This document shows, one piece after another, positions 43,101 to 52,294 of a DNA stretch of 64,000 bases. The position numbers and the translations under genes are program-made. Under the pieces are notes generated by a model that was given only the letters and a program-made list of their open reading frames with translations, ran no database searches and was not told the DNA's origin. Origin of the DNA: Sphingomonas montana (lineage in GTDB: Bacteria; Pseudomonadota; Alphaproteobacteria; Sphingomonadales; Sphingomonadaceae); assembly GCF_001956315.1 (NCBI RefSeq), contig NZ_MOLY01000046.1, forward strand, positions 62,001 through 126,000. Direction: 5' to 3'. Every line of letters begins with the position of its first letter. Position 1 is the first letter of the stretch.

Positions 43101-44480
43101 CTAGGCGGGCGCGGTGTCGCCTGTGTCGGAGGCCGCCACGCCGCCCCAGTCGATCCGCCGCGTGGCGTACATCACGCCGGCCAATGCGGCGAACAGCGTG
43201 GCCGAACCGATCAGCAGCGAATAGGCTTCGAGGCTGAGCAGGACATACAGGATCGCATACAGCCCGGCGAGCAGTGCCGCGACCACGGCGGCCCGCCGCC
43301 AGCTGTGCAGGATGGCCGCGGAGTAACTGCTGATCAGCGCGACGATGGCAAGGCTGGCGACCAGATAGGCACCGAGGAACCCGATCACCTCAGCCAGCGC
43401 GAGCAGCAGGATGAAGAACAGGACCAGTCCGGCACCGATCAGCAGATAGGCCACGCCCGGCACCGGCGCGCCGCCGATGATGTCGAACATCAGCAGCGCC
43501 AGGAAGGTGAAGCCGATGAACATGAAACCATATTTGGTCGCACGGTTGACCTGCGAATACAGATTGACCGGATCGAGCAGCCCGATCGTGACCGCTTCGT
43601 TCGCGTCGGCCGGATCCGCCGGGTTCGTCTCCTGCTCGCCGATCCTGACGACCGGCCGGTTGAGGGCGAGATTGCCGATCTGCCAGCTGGCGGGGAACGC
43701 CGACGCGCCCGGCGTCCGGTTCGGCAGGAAGGCCCCGGTGAACGAAGGATGCGGCCACGCGGAAATCGCCTCGATCGTGGTCTGTTCGGCCGACGGCAGG
43801 AACGAGAGTTCGTCGCTGCCGCGCAGGTCGAAGGCCACATCGAACGGCACCGCCATGTTCGTCGCGCCGGTCGCGATCGGCCCCCGCGCGGTGAAGCCGC
43901 TGCCGCTGGTCGTCGCAAGGCTGGATCCCGGGATCAGCGGCAGCGCCCGACCGGCGACGCGGATCGCCGGCCGCGAGCCCGCAAGTCCCCTGGCGTTGCT
44001 GATCCCGACGCGGATCTCCGCGTCGGCGAGGCGCAGGCTGTCCGGCGGAATGTTCAGCGCCGCAAAGTCGGGCAGGCGAAACTGGCCGGCGATCCGGACA
44101 TGCGAGCGATAGACCACCGCTTCGTAAATCGACCGACGCCGCCGTTCCGCATCGATCCGCATGCGGACCGCCGAGCGCGTCGGCGCGACGAACAGCAGCT
44201 CTTCCTCGCGATCGGTACGCCGGATGGTGCGGCCGCTTTCGACCGTATCGCGCGTGACGATGCGGCTGAACGGGATCACCAGGAACGGCCCGGCAATGCT
44301 TTGCGGGCCACCCCAGCCTTCGACGATCGACGTGCGCGCGACCTGCGACTGGTTTTCACGATCGTAGACCAGCAGATAGGTGGCGAACAACGGAACGGAC
44401 AGCAGCAGACCCAGCAGGATCGTCATGGCGAGCTTGCGCCCCGGGGTATTGTGCGTCGGCGACGACGAAAGCTTTATCAT
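43101..44480 (-). CDS. creD: Inner-membrane protein CreD
   Basis: 459 residues. One N-terminal helix (LAMTILLGLLLSVPLFATYLL), a large periplasmic domain (IVEGWGGPQSIAGPFLVIP is the family hallmark; DLRGSDELSFLP), then five C-terminal helices beginning KYGFMFIGFTFLALLMFD and ending near YATRRIDW. In E. coli creD is controlled by CreBC and affects envelope integrity and colicin tolerance. No creBC two-component genes are next to it here. ATG 44480 has GGGGTAG upstream. Confidence 0.93.
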   Translation of the reverse strand: MIKLSSSPTHNTPGRKLAMTILLGLLLSVPLFATYLLVYDRENQSQVARTSIVEGWGGPQSIAGPFLVIPFSRIVTRDTVESGRTIRRTDREEELLFVAPTRSAVRMRIDAERRRRSIYEAVVYRSHVRIAGQFRLPDFAALNIPPDSLRLADAEIRVGISNARGLAGSRPAIRVAGRALPLIPGSSLATTSGSGFTARGPIATGATNMAVPFDVAFDLRGSDELSFLPSAEQTTIEAISAWPHPSFTGAFLPNRTPGASAFPASWQIGNLALNRPVVRIGEQETNPADPADANEAVTIGLLDPVNLYSQVNRATKYGFMFIGFTFLALLMFDIIGGAPVPGVAYLLIGAGLVLFFILLLALAEVIGFLGAYLVASLAIVALISSYSAAILHSWRRAAVVAALLAGLYAILYVLLSLEAYSLLIGSATLFAALAGVMYATRRIDWGGVAASDTGDTAPA

Positions 44481-44600
44481 GCTACCCCAGACGATCCCGA
44501 CCGCGTTTCCGGGGTTTGAATTGGACGTCCGGGTTCGTCAATCGAAAGCATCCGGGGCTGCAATACCGGAACTACAGCCCCTGTTATCCGGAGAACACCC

Positions 44601-45152
44601 ATGGGTCGTACCGTCAAGTTCGTCCTGATCGTCACATTGGTATCCGGGCTGACGTCTTTCCTGCTCACCTTCCTGACCGCGACGGGGCAGCGGTCCCAAT
44701 CCGACCCGACCTTCATCGGCCTTGTCTTCGGCATGACGGCCGGCGTCGCGTTCCTGCTGCTGAGCGGCAATCGCAGGATACCGCTGGCCGACGATGCGAC
44801 GCGCCGCGCGGTGCTGGCCGAACCGGCCGCCGCGGGCGCGGCGCGCCTGCTGATCGTCCGGGAAAGCAAGGTCGGGATGATGGTCGGCGTCGACGTCGAA
44901 GTGGACGGCGCCGTCGTGACCCAGCTCAGGAGCCCGCGCTTCGCGGCGGTCACGGTATCGCCCGGACGGCACGCCTGCGTCGCGATCGCACAAGGCAGGC
45001 GCTCCGCCCCCCTGGCCATCGACGCGGAGGCGGGCGGGACCGTGGTCCTGCGCATCTCCACGGGGTTCGGCGGGATCAAGCTGACCCGCGAAGACGATAG
45101 CCCCGCGCTGCGCACGGCTCTGGCAAAGGTGCCGATGGTCGCACCGGCCTAG
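44601..45152 (+). CDS. Hypothetical membrane protein
   Basis: 183 residues. Two N-terminal helices (FVLIVTLVSGLTSFLLTFL, TFIGLVFGMTAGVAFLLLS) and a soluble C-terminal beta domain (LIVRESKVGMMVGVDVEVD, FAAVTVSPGRHACVAIA) like small carboxypeptidase-regulatory or DUF2846-type sandwiches that present a Gly-x-His loop. Family not assigned. Divergent from creD. Confidence 0.65.
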   Translation: MGRTVKFVLIVTLVSGLTSFLLTFLTATGQRSQSDPTFIGLVFGMTAGVAFLLLSGNRRIPLADDATRRAVLAEPAAAGAARLLIVRESKVGMMVGVDVEVDGAVVTQLRSPRFAAVTVSPGRHACVAIAQGRRSAPLAIDAEAGGTVVLRISTGFGGIKLTREDDSPALRTALAKVPMVAPA

Positions 45153-45185
45153 GACGGATCGACAATCGATCGGACCTTGCCGTGG

Positions 45186-45600
45186 TCACCGCTTCGGCTG
45201 CATCGCGCGCAACGCCCGCGTCCATATCCAGGCCATCAGCGTCCCGCCAAACAGGACCGACACTATCGGCGCAACACCGTCCGCACCGGGGATGCGCCCG
45301 TCCAGCACCATGCGCCGGAGCAGCACGGCATTCCCGGCCAGTTCGAAGCCATGCCCGCGCATCCTCGCGCATCCAGGTCGGGAGGCGCGCCACCGAAGGT
45401 TCTCCCTCGATCGGTGGGACCGGCGGATCGGTCGCGGGGCCCGCGCTGCTTGCGGGATAGCGCGCCAGCATGACGACGGTGACCGGATCGGTCGGGGATC
45501 GGCCAGGCGCGCGCAGCGGCAGGTAATAATCGTCATAGCTGCTCGTTCGCATGTTCCAGCGGCGTAGCCATGCCTGATCGTAATCGGGCGGCGCGTCGGC
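45186..45600 (-). pseudogene. Unknown gene broken by a frameshift
   Basis: Frame A (upstream) carries protein-like sequence: RFGHCADAPPDYDQAWL, YDDYYLPLRAPGRSPTDPV and ARLPTWMREDARA. Frame B takes over near 45355-45365 with HGFELAGNAVLLRRMVLDG and ends with a membrane helix (VAPIVSVLFGGTLMAWIWT). Both sides have the same high-GC coding bias, and neither makes sense in the other frame, so a one-base indel is the simplest reading. The start codon is unresolved: in frame A no good start precedes 45552. Function unknown. Confidence 0.55.
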
Positions 45601-45619
45601 GCAGTGGCCGAAGCGTCCT

Positions 45620-45835
45620 TCAGACAGAAATCGCCGCCTGACGCCGCCGGCGGAAAAGGACGAGCGCGACGACGGGCAGCAGGACTAGCGGGAGGAGGGG
45701 CAGGGCCTTGGCCATGTCCGGATGCGCGCCGATCCAGCGTACGAACAGCATGGCCATGCCTGCCCCGCTCCATATGAGCGCGACCGTGAGGCACAGGCTG
45801 GTTGCAATGATGCCCAGTCGTATCTTGCCGTTCAT
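45620..45835 (-). CDS. Small two-helix membrane protein
   Basis: 71 residues from ATG 45835 (GAGAG upstream). Helices IIATSLCLTVALIWSGAGMAML and LPLLPLVLLPVVALVLF, ending in a basic FRRRRQ tail that stays in the cytosol. No family recognised. It immediately precedes the frameshifted gene and may belong to the same transcript. Confidence 0.6.
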   Translation of the reverse strand: MNGKIRLGIIATSLCLTVALIWSGAGMAMLFVRWIGAHPDMAKALPLLPLVLLPVVALVLFRRRRQAAISV

Positions 45836-45956
45836 GACGCGCTCTCTCGTTGGATCGACCGCAGCCTTTGGACCTGGAACGGTTCGGGCGGAAGCGCCGA
45901 TGTGCCGTCCCCAACCGGGGTAATTCACGCAGCGGCGGGGCAAACCGGACGCGGCG

Positions 45957-46409
45957 CTACGATGCATCGTCCGTACTGCGATCCATGAAATCCGCGATCA
46001 GCGCGAAGTAGCCGGGCAGCACCGCCGCCAGGGCAGCGCGGCCGTCGGGGGTGAGCCGCACCTTCTTCGCACGTCTGTCGCTTATGTCCCGGATACTGTG
46101 CAGCAGGCCGGCCCGTTCCAGCGACTTGATGGTATCCGTCACCACCGGGCGCGAAATGTCCAGCCGGTCGGCGATCTCGCTGGGAAACAGTCCGTCGCGT
46201 GCCGGCTCGCGATCGATCAGGATCATGGTCAGGAAGCGGGTTTGCGACAGGGCATGCGCCGAGAAATACGCTTCCAGTTCGCGCATGAGCAGGCTGCCGC
46301 GTCGCAACAGGCGCAGCGCCTCGCCAACCGCCTGCGGGTTCATGTCGGGGAAGCGATCCCTGTATGTCAGGAGCATTTGCCGCGTCGGCAGTTCCCTCAG
46401 GAAGAACAT
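45957..46409 (-). CDS. MarR-family transcriptional regulator
   Basis: 150 residues from ATG 46409 (GGAGGCGG upstream). The winged helix is at ~60-125: FPSEIADRLDISRPVVTDT, IKSLERAGLLHSIRD and the wing DISDRRAKKVRLTPDG, the MarR consensus. Dimer helices flank it. The start lies inside the end of the monooxygenase gene (13-nt overlap), so the regulator is co-transcribed with the enzyme it probably controls. No ligand can be inferred. Confidence 0.9.
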   Translation of the reverse strand: MFFLRELPTRQMLLTYRDRFPDMNPQAVGEALRLLRRGSLLMRELEAYFSAHALSQTRFLTMILIDREPARDGLFPSEIADRLDISRPVVTDTIKSLERAGLLHSIRDISDRRAKKVRLTPDGRAALAAVLPGYFALIADFMDRSTDDAS

Positions 46410-46714
46410 TCCGCCTCCGGACCGATTTCGCGAAGCAGGGTGAGATCGACGGGTTCGGAAAGCCACTCGCGGTAGCTGTCGAAGACCGACTGCGTGTAGG
46501 GTTGGGCGTGATGTGCGGCGAGTGCGGCGGCGTCCTCCCACACTTCATAGAGATAGAGGCAGGATCCGCCGTCCCGATCTTCATGCAGAGTGAATATCCG
46601 GCACCCCGGTTCGGCATGCGTCGCCTGCATGATGCCACGGACTGCATTCCGGGCGGCTTCCAGATATTCGGGCTTTGGCGCGATGCGTGCAAATACGGTA
46701 AGCGGTTCGGACAT
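46397..46714 (-). CDS. ABM-domain (antibiotic biosynthesis monooxygenase-like) protein
   Basis: 105 residues, a single dimeric alpha-beta barrel domain: TVFARIAPKPEYLEAARNA, EPGCRIFTLHEDRDG, YLYEVWEDAAALAAHHAQP. This is the YgiN/ABM consensus (GC-x-x-F-x-L-x-x-D, F/Y-x-E-x-W-x-D-x-x-A-x-x-x-H). Such proteins oxidise quinols or small aromatics without cofactor. First gene of a pair with MarR. Confidence 0.88.
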   Translation of the reverse strand: MSEPLTVFARIAPKPEYLEAARNAVRGIMQATHAEPGCRIFTLHEDRDGGSCLYLYEVWEDAAALAAHHAQPYTQSVFDSYREWLSEPVDLTLLREIGPEAECSS

Positions 46715-46882
46715 GACCCGTGCCTTACATCGTTAGGATGCTAACTATGTAATCGGTGAAATCGGGGTGCACAAGCGACGCCCTGCCGTCTCTCCACTCA
46801 CACCACCTAAATTCCCGCGACCGTTGTCGCGAAATTTTCCGAGATGCGTTGGCCGGGGAATCCACGGAAACAGACAGTCGGA

Positions 46883-48706
46883 TCACGCCGCAAGCGTGCT
46901 GATCGTGGCCCGGTTGCGACCGTCGCGCTTGGACTGGTACAACGCCGCGTCCGCCGCCTGGATGAGTGCGGAACCGTCGCGCACCATGGCGTCGGACCAG
47001 GTTGCGATGCCGAACGACATGCTGGTCGAACCGAGCGTGCGGGTGCCATGGCGCACGTTCAGTTCCGCGATGGCCTGACGGACGATTTCGACGCGCCCGG
47101 CGAGCGCCTCGGCGGTCGTGCCGGGTGCGATGATCGTGAACTCCTCGCCGCCGAAGCGACAGACAACATCGCCGTCGCGGAACCGGCTGCGCATCTCCGT
47201 GGCCACCGCCTGCAGCACGGCGTCGCCCGCGTCGTGGCCGAATTCGTCGTTGAACCGCTTGAAATGATCGATATCGCACATGATGAGGCTGAGCGGCGTG
47301 CCCGACCGCACGGTCCGGGATATCTCGAGCGTCAGCGCCTCCTCCATGTAGCGGCGGTTGAAAAGGCCGGTCAGCGGATCGCGGATCGTCTGTTCCCTGA
47401 GCGATCGCTGGAGCCGGTGATTGACCAGCGCCGAGCCGATGTTTTCGGCCAGCACGTTCATCCGGAAGCGGTTCTCGGCGTCGATGCGACCGCGCAGGTA
47501 GAGCACGCCGATCACCTCGCCGCCGGCCAGGAGCGGTTCGCAGTGATAGACCGCGTCATCGACCACATGCCCGCAGACGATATCGCGGCCGGGGTCCACG
47601 ACGCTATGGCTCTGGCCGCGACGAAGCGCCCAGCATCGTTCCGGCGGAAAGCCATCGGCCGCCACCGCGATGCCGCCCCAGCAGGCGACGGGGACCAGGC
47701 AGTTGCGCGAATTATTATGGGCGTACAGGACACCTGGAATGGCGGGCAGCACCTGCGGCACGAACACCCGGATGATCTGCGCCAGTTCGTCGTCGGTACG
47801 GGCGGCCTGCATCCGATGCGCCATACCCCCGAGCAGTTCGATCACGTCGCCGCGTTCACGCAGCGTCGCGGTATTGCGTTCGAGTTCCGCGTTCACGATC
47901 TGCAGTTCACGCTCGCTGGCCCCCTGGCGCGCGACGGCCCCCTCAAGGCGGTCGGCCATGGCGTTGTAGCCCACAGCCAGTCGCGTAAATTCCCGCGAAC
48001 CCATCGCCATGTCGATCCGCGCCTCCTGTTCACCGCTGCCCAATGCGGTCATCGCTTTCAGCATGGTGTTGAGAGGGCGGCGGATCCCCCGTACCAGCAA
48101 CGCAAAGCTGCCGATGACGAGAAGCGCGACGGCGATCGCGCCGATGATGGCCAGTCTTTTGGCGCCGCGAAGGCGCCGGATGGCCGCGTCCTGCCGGGTG
48201 GTCTGGAGCGTGCGTTCTTCGTCGAGAAAGCTTGTCGCGCGCACGGTGACGGCATCCATCAGTTCCCGCCCGCGGCCGCTTGCGATGACTGCGACCGCAC
48301 CTGCGAAATCGCCGCGGCGCGCCAGATCGAGCGGCTGTAACAGCACGGCGGAACGCTGCTTCATCAGCACCGCGATTTCCCGCGCACGGGCGTGTTGCAG
48401 GTGATTGTCTTCGGTCTGTTCGACGACCCTGGCGATCGTCCGGGCCGCATTTTCCACGCGTTGCCGGAACGACCGGGCATAGGCGGGATCATGCGTGATG
48501 ACGAAACCGCGCTGACCGGACTCCGCCTCGCGCAGATCGCCCAGTGCCGCCTCGGTCGTCTCGATGATCGCGGCGGAATGGGTGGCCCAGGAGACGCTCT
48601 GGCTCGCCTGATACGAAGCATCGACGAGAAGCGCCGCAAGCGACCCCAGCGCCAGGAGGACGATAAGCCCGATCGCGGCAATACGCGCTGTGAGCGAAAC
48701 GAACAT
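46883..48706 (-). CDS. Membrane diguanylate cyclase: CHASE3-HAMP-GAF-GGDEF
   Basis: 607 residues. N-terminal helix (IGLIVLLALGSLAALLV), periplasmic CHASE3 domain (~35-175, ESGQRGFVITHDPAYARSF), second helix (LAIIGAIAVALLVIGSFAL), HAMP (RRPLNTMLKAMTALGSGE), GAF-like domain (~300-430), then GGDEF from IRDPLTGLFNRRYME. The active loop is GGEEF, and the product-inhibition I-site RxxD is present as RDGD five residues before the loop. Makes c-di-GMP from GTP in response to an unknown periplasmic signal. The full catalytic set predicts activity. Confidence 0.93.
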   Translation of the reverse strand: MFVSLTARIAAIGLIVLLALGSLAALLVDASYQASQSVSWATHSAAIIETTEAALGDLREAESGQRGFVITHDPAYARSFRQRVENAARTIARVVEQTEDNHLQHARAREIAVLMKQRSAVLLQPLDLARRGDFAGAVAVIASGRGRELMDAVTVRATSFLDEERTLQTTRQDAAIRRLRGAKRLAIIGAIAVALLVIGSFALLVRGIRRPLNTMLKAMTALGSGEQEARIDMAMGSREFTRLAVGYNAMADRLEGAVARQGASERELQIVNAELERNTATLRERGDVIELLGGMAHRMQAARTDDELAQIIRVFVPQVLPAIPGVLYAHNNSRNCLVPVACWGGIAVAADGFPPERCWALRRGQSHSVVDPGRDIVCGHVVDDAVYHCEPLLAGGEVIGVLYLRGRIDAENRFRMNVLAENIGSALVNHRLQRSLREQTIRDPLTGLFNRRYMEEALTLEISRTVRSGTPLSLIMCDIDHFKRFNDEFGHDAGDAVLQAVATEMRSRFRDGDVVCRFGGEEFTIIAPGTTAEALAGRVEIVRQAIAELNVRHGTRTLGSTSMSFGIATWSDAMVRDGSALIQAADAALYQSKRDGRNRATISTLAA

Positions 48707-49019
48707 TGCGTCAGCCTAGCGGCCGAGGCTTAACGCTTGGTTGCTTCGTCTCGACGGCGGCCCGCGCATGGCGGTGCCGTTCTTCCGGCCCGGGATCAAC
48801 GCCGGTGCGCCGTGTTCCGTCGGTGTACCGGACGGTGTGTTCGAGCAAGCCGCATCGCTGCCGAGCGGCAGGACGGGTCCGTGCCTGCCGGCAAGGTAGC
48901 GACCTTGTGGGCGGCCCGCCGAAAGATGGTTCGTGACTATCGTCCGACCGAACGGCCGGTTACCGGTGCAGCCGCACGCGCAGCCTGCGTTGCGCGATAG
49001 ATCGGTGAGTATCTCGGCC
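48707..49019. other. Divergent intergenic region
   Basis: Separates the GGDEF gene (minus) from the lipoprotein gene (plus). No supported coding frame; the open frames here lack domain or codon signals. Should hold both promoters. Confidence 0.45.
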
Positions 49020-50057
49020 ATGCGTAGAGTTTCCAGCGTGATTACCGGTGGTGGCGCTTCATTGATCCTGGCCCTTTCGCTCGCCGGTTGCGGCAAGGTG
49101 GAGCAGAAGAGCGCCGATGTCGTGAGCAAGCCGCGCGCGGAAGCGAAGCGGCATCGGGTCGCCTGCGCATCCTCGGTCGCCTATGACCGGTTGAAGGGGC
49201 TTGTGTTCGATCAGGCGGTCGATCGACATGCGGGCGATCGCGCCAATCTGGACATTCTGGCGGACTATTCGGTCGTGCGGATCGAAGAGCCGGTCGTGGA
49301 CGGCTGGGACTCCGCGCTCGACCTTACCCGGTGCACGGGCCGCTTCATCCTGCAGATCCCGCCGGGCGCCGAGCGTGCGTTCGGCGGCGAGCGCCGTCTG
49401 GAGGCCGACATCCGCTACACCGCGCAGGCGGCGGCCGATGGCAGCGGCTTCGTCTATCGCCTGAACGGCGCGGAGGCGATCATCGCACGGCTTGCCGCAT
49501 TCAATCTGTCCGTCGGTGCCTATCGACCTTCACCGGCGATCGATCCGGGACAGGATGACGCCGCCGGCTCGGCCGATACCGCGCCGGACCGGGCGGACGT
49601 GCCGCCGCCCCTGTCGGACGATCCCGTAGGCGATGCACCGGATGATGAGCGGTTGCCGACGCGGCCTGCGCAGCGCGCGTCCGACGTGGCCGGCCGCGAT
49701 CCGGACGCGGTGGCGGCCGGATCACGAACCGACGCGCCCGGGCGCACCGGCGAGACGGTTATCCGCACATTCTACGGGGCGCTGGGTGGCGGGGACGGAC
49801 GGACCGCGTCGGCCCAGATGATCCCGGAGAAGCGAACGAGCCGGTCCTTCGCCCCGGAGGCGCTGTCGCGGTTCTACGGGCAGTTGGCCGAGCCGATCCG
49901 GCTGACGCGGATCGTGCCGCTGGCCGGGAACACATATCAGGTAAGCTATCGCTATGCAGCGGGGCGCTCGCGTTGCCGGGGCAGTGCGGTGATCCGTCTC
50001 GCCAACCGCGATGGCCGCACGCTCATCCGTTCCATCGACGCACTGGACGGCTGCTGA
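49020..50057 (+). CDS. Hypothetical lipoprotein
   Basis: 345 residues from ATG 49020. Lipobox LSLAGCGKV gives a lipidated Cys at ~residue 24. Two globular regions flank a long acidic, Pro/Asp-rich linker (~175-240): the first (~45-165) has CASSVAYDRLKGLVFDQA and the second (~240-345) has TVIRTFYGALGGGDG and CRGSAVIRLANRDG. The second resembles small NTF2-like domains. Sits between two c-di-GMP genes but with no shared operon. Confidence 0.65.
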   Translation: MRRVSSVITGGGASLILALSLAGCGKVEQKSADVVSKPRAEAKRHRVACASSVAYDRLKGLVFDQAVDRHAGDRANLDILADYSVVRIEEPVVDGWDSALDLTRCTGRFILQIPPGAERAFGGERRLEADIRYTAQAAADGSGFVYRLNGAEAIIARLAAFNLSVGAYRPSPAIDPGQDDAAGSADTAPDRADVPPPLSDDPVGDAPDDERLPTRPAQRASDVAGRDPDAVAAGSRTDAPGRTGETVIRTFYGALGGGDGRTASAQMIPEKRTSRSFAPEALSRFYGQLAEPIRLTRIVPLAGNTYQVSYRYAAGRSRCRGSAVIRLANRDGRTLIRSIDALDGC

Positions 50058-50340
50058 ACCGGCGTCTGCCGACCGTCATGGACACCGGTCTGCGGACGTC
50101 GGGCGCGCAGGGCGGCCGTCGCGAAGGGCGATCAGTTCGATGGCGGCCAAAGGCGCGTTGGTCGGAGGCATGGCGACCGCGACGACGTCGGCAAGTCCCC
50201 AAGCGCACTGACGATATAATAACCGTTGATCATTTAAACCTATGTTATTATCTCAGGTTGGAGTAATGACTTGGTCTATACATAGGTCTAGTTCGATAAA
50301 CTTCATTTCGCCTTAAGTTCGCTCTATTACTGGAGGGTCC

Positions 50341-52107
50341 ATGGCAAATCGGGACGAAGATGCGCGACTTGATGCGCTGTACAAGCTCAACCTGCTCGAC
50401 ACGTCGCCAAGCGAGAGTTTCGACCGGATCACGCGGATGGCGAGCCAGATCTTCGACCTGCCGATTTCCGCGGTCTCGCTGACCGATCGGGACAGGCAGT
50501 GGTTCAAGTCGCGCGTCGGGGTGGAACACATGTCCATTCCGCGGGAAAATGCGCCATGTTCCCGTGTTGCGGAGACGGCCGATACGGTGCTGATTACCGA
50601 CCTGCTTGCCGACGATCGTTATCGGGACAGCATCCTGGCCGAGCAGGGGGTGCGCTTCTATGCCGGTGTGCCGCTCGTGACGCGGGAGGGCTTTGGTCTG
50701 GGGGCGCTGTGCGTTCTGGGCACCGAGCCGAGAACGGCCTCCACCGCCGAAATGGCCGCGCTGAAGGATCTCGCGCAGATGGTCATGTCGCAGATCGAGC
50801 TGCAGCACGCCTTCGGGCGGGTCGATCCGCTCAGCGGATTGCCGAACCGCACGCAGTTCCTCGACGATCTGGACGACCTTGGACGGGATGACCCGGGTCG
50901 TCGCCGACTGGCCGTGATCGTGGACCTCGCGCGGGCCGAGCAGCTCAACTCCGGCTTCCGGGTCATGGGTTCCAGCTATGTCGACGACATGGTGCAGGAA
51001 GCGACGCGTACGTTGCGCGCCATACTCGGCAGCGATCACATGGCGTACCATGTCGCGGCAACGCAGTTCGCGTTCGTTGGTCCGGACGGTGTCGACGAAG
51101 TGGCGTATATCGTCCGGCTCGAAGCCATGCTGGTGCAGCTTCGCGCGGCGTCGCATGTCCGCTTCGTCATGTCGCCGACGATCGGCGTCGCGCCGTTCGT
51201 GACGGGGGCGACGTCGTCACACGACGTCCTGCGGACCGCCCACAACGCGGCGCTGGATGCGCGCGCGTCGGAAACGGCGGTCGGCTTCTATTCCCCGTCG
51301 AAGGATGGCGCGCACCGCCGGCGTTTCCGGTTGCTCAACGATTTCGGGATGGCGCTCGATCGGCCGGAGCAGCTCCGTCTGGTGTTCCAGCCGCGGATCG
51401 ACCTGGCGACAGGCACCTGCGTCGGTGCCGAGGCCCTGCTGCGCTGGTCGCACCCGCTGCTGGGCGAGGTATCGCCGGGCGAATTCATGCCGATCGTGGA
51501 ACAGACCTCGCTCGCGCGCCCGACCACCGCCTGGGTGCTGGAGGCGGGTCTGGACCAGCTCGGCCGCTGGTGCGCGGCACGCCTGCACATCCCGCTTTCG
51601 ATCAACGTCTCGGCCGCCAACCTCGACGAGGCGGACTTTGCGCAGCGCGTGCAGCTCTACCTCATCAAGCACCGCGTTCCGCCCGCGCTGCTGGAGCTGG
51701 AGGTGACCGAGAGTGCGGTCATGGGCAATTCCGTCCGGGCGATCGGGCAGCTTCAGGCCGTGGAGCTTGCCGGGATACGCATCGCGATCGACGATTTCGG
51801 CACGGGATATAGCAGCCTCGCCTATCTGCAGAAACTGCCGGCACAGGTCGTGAAGATCGACCAGTCGTTCGTGCGCGACCTGGCGAAGGGCGATCGGGAG
51901 CAGTCCCTGGTGCGCTCCATGATCTCGCTCTCGCATGATCTGGGTTACCGCGTCGTCGCCGAAGGCGTCGAGACCGCGGAGGCGGCCGCGCTGCTGATCG
52001 AGATGGGATGCGACGAAGGCCAGGGCTATTTCTTTGCGCGGCCCATGGAAGTGACGGACTTCGAGCAGTGGATCCGGGGGCCGGGGATGCAGGCCGTCGC
52101 GGGCTGA
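50341..52107 (+). CDS. GAF-GGDEF(degenerate)-EAL phosphodiesterase
   Basis: 588 residues, cytosolic. GAF domain ~15-155 (FDLPISAVSLTDRDRQWFK, AGVPLVTREGFGLGALCV). The GGDEF-like domain ~160-325 starts DPLSGLPNRTQFLDDL but where GGEEF should stand reads VAATQFAFVG, so it cannot make c-di-GMP. EAL domain ~335-580 with EALLRW (~366), NVSAANL, LELEVTES, DDFGTGYSSLAYLQ (~483) and KIDQSFV, plus VAEGVET, i.e. the complete metal and catalytic set. Predicted c-di-GMP hydrolase gated by GAF and perhaps by GTP binding in the dead GGDEF domain. GGAGGG precedes the ATG. Confidence 0.93.
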   Translation: MANRDEDARLDALYKLNLLDTSPSESFDRITRMASQIFDLPISAVSLTDRDRQWFKSRVGVEHMSIPRENAPCSRVAETADTVLITDLLADDRYRDSILAEQGVRFYAGVPLVTREGFGLGALCVLGTEPRTASTAEMAALKDLAQMVMSQIELQHAFGRVDPLSGLPNRTQFLDDLDDLGRDDPGRRRLAVIVDLARAEQLNSGFRVMGSSYVDDMVQEATRTLRAILGSDHMAYHVAATQFAFVGPDGVDEVAYIVRLEAMLVQLRAASHVRFVMSPTIGVAPFVTGATSSHDVLRTAHNAALDARASETAVGFYSPSKDGAHRRRFRLLNDFGMALDRPEQLRLVFQPRIDLATGTCVGAEALLRWSHPLLGEVSPGEFMPIVEQTSLARPTTAWVLEAGLDQLGRWCAARLHIPLSINVSAANLDEADFAQRVQLYLIKHRVPPALLELEVTESAVMGNSVRAIGQLQAVELAGIRIAIDDFGTGYSSLAYLQKLPAQVVKIDQSFVRDLAKGDREQSLVRSMISLSHDLGYRVVAEGVETAEAAALLIEMGCDEGQGYFFARPMEVTDFEQWIRGPGMQAVAG

Positions 52108-52294
52108 TACCGCGATTATCGGTTTCGCGCGGCGAACGGTTCGCGCCGGAGCCGGGGCCCGATCGACGAGCACATGGTCGAAGACGCCCTGCCGATTCGG
52201 TGGCAAGCGCCTGCGGAACCCCCGCGTTCCGGACCGGCCGGGAAAAGCCTGCGTTACTTCGAGGCAAGCGCGCGAGGAACCGCCGCTTGCCGGA

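Noticed and set aside
46844-48340. A 498-residue plus-strand frame opposite the GGDEF protein
   Set aside because: His/Arg/Asp-rich translation without motifs; the opposite strand has CHASE3, HAMP, GAF and GGDEF in order.
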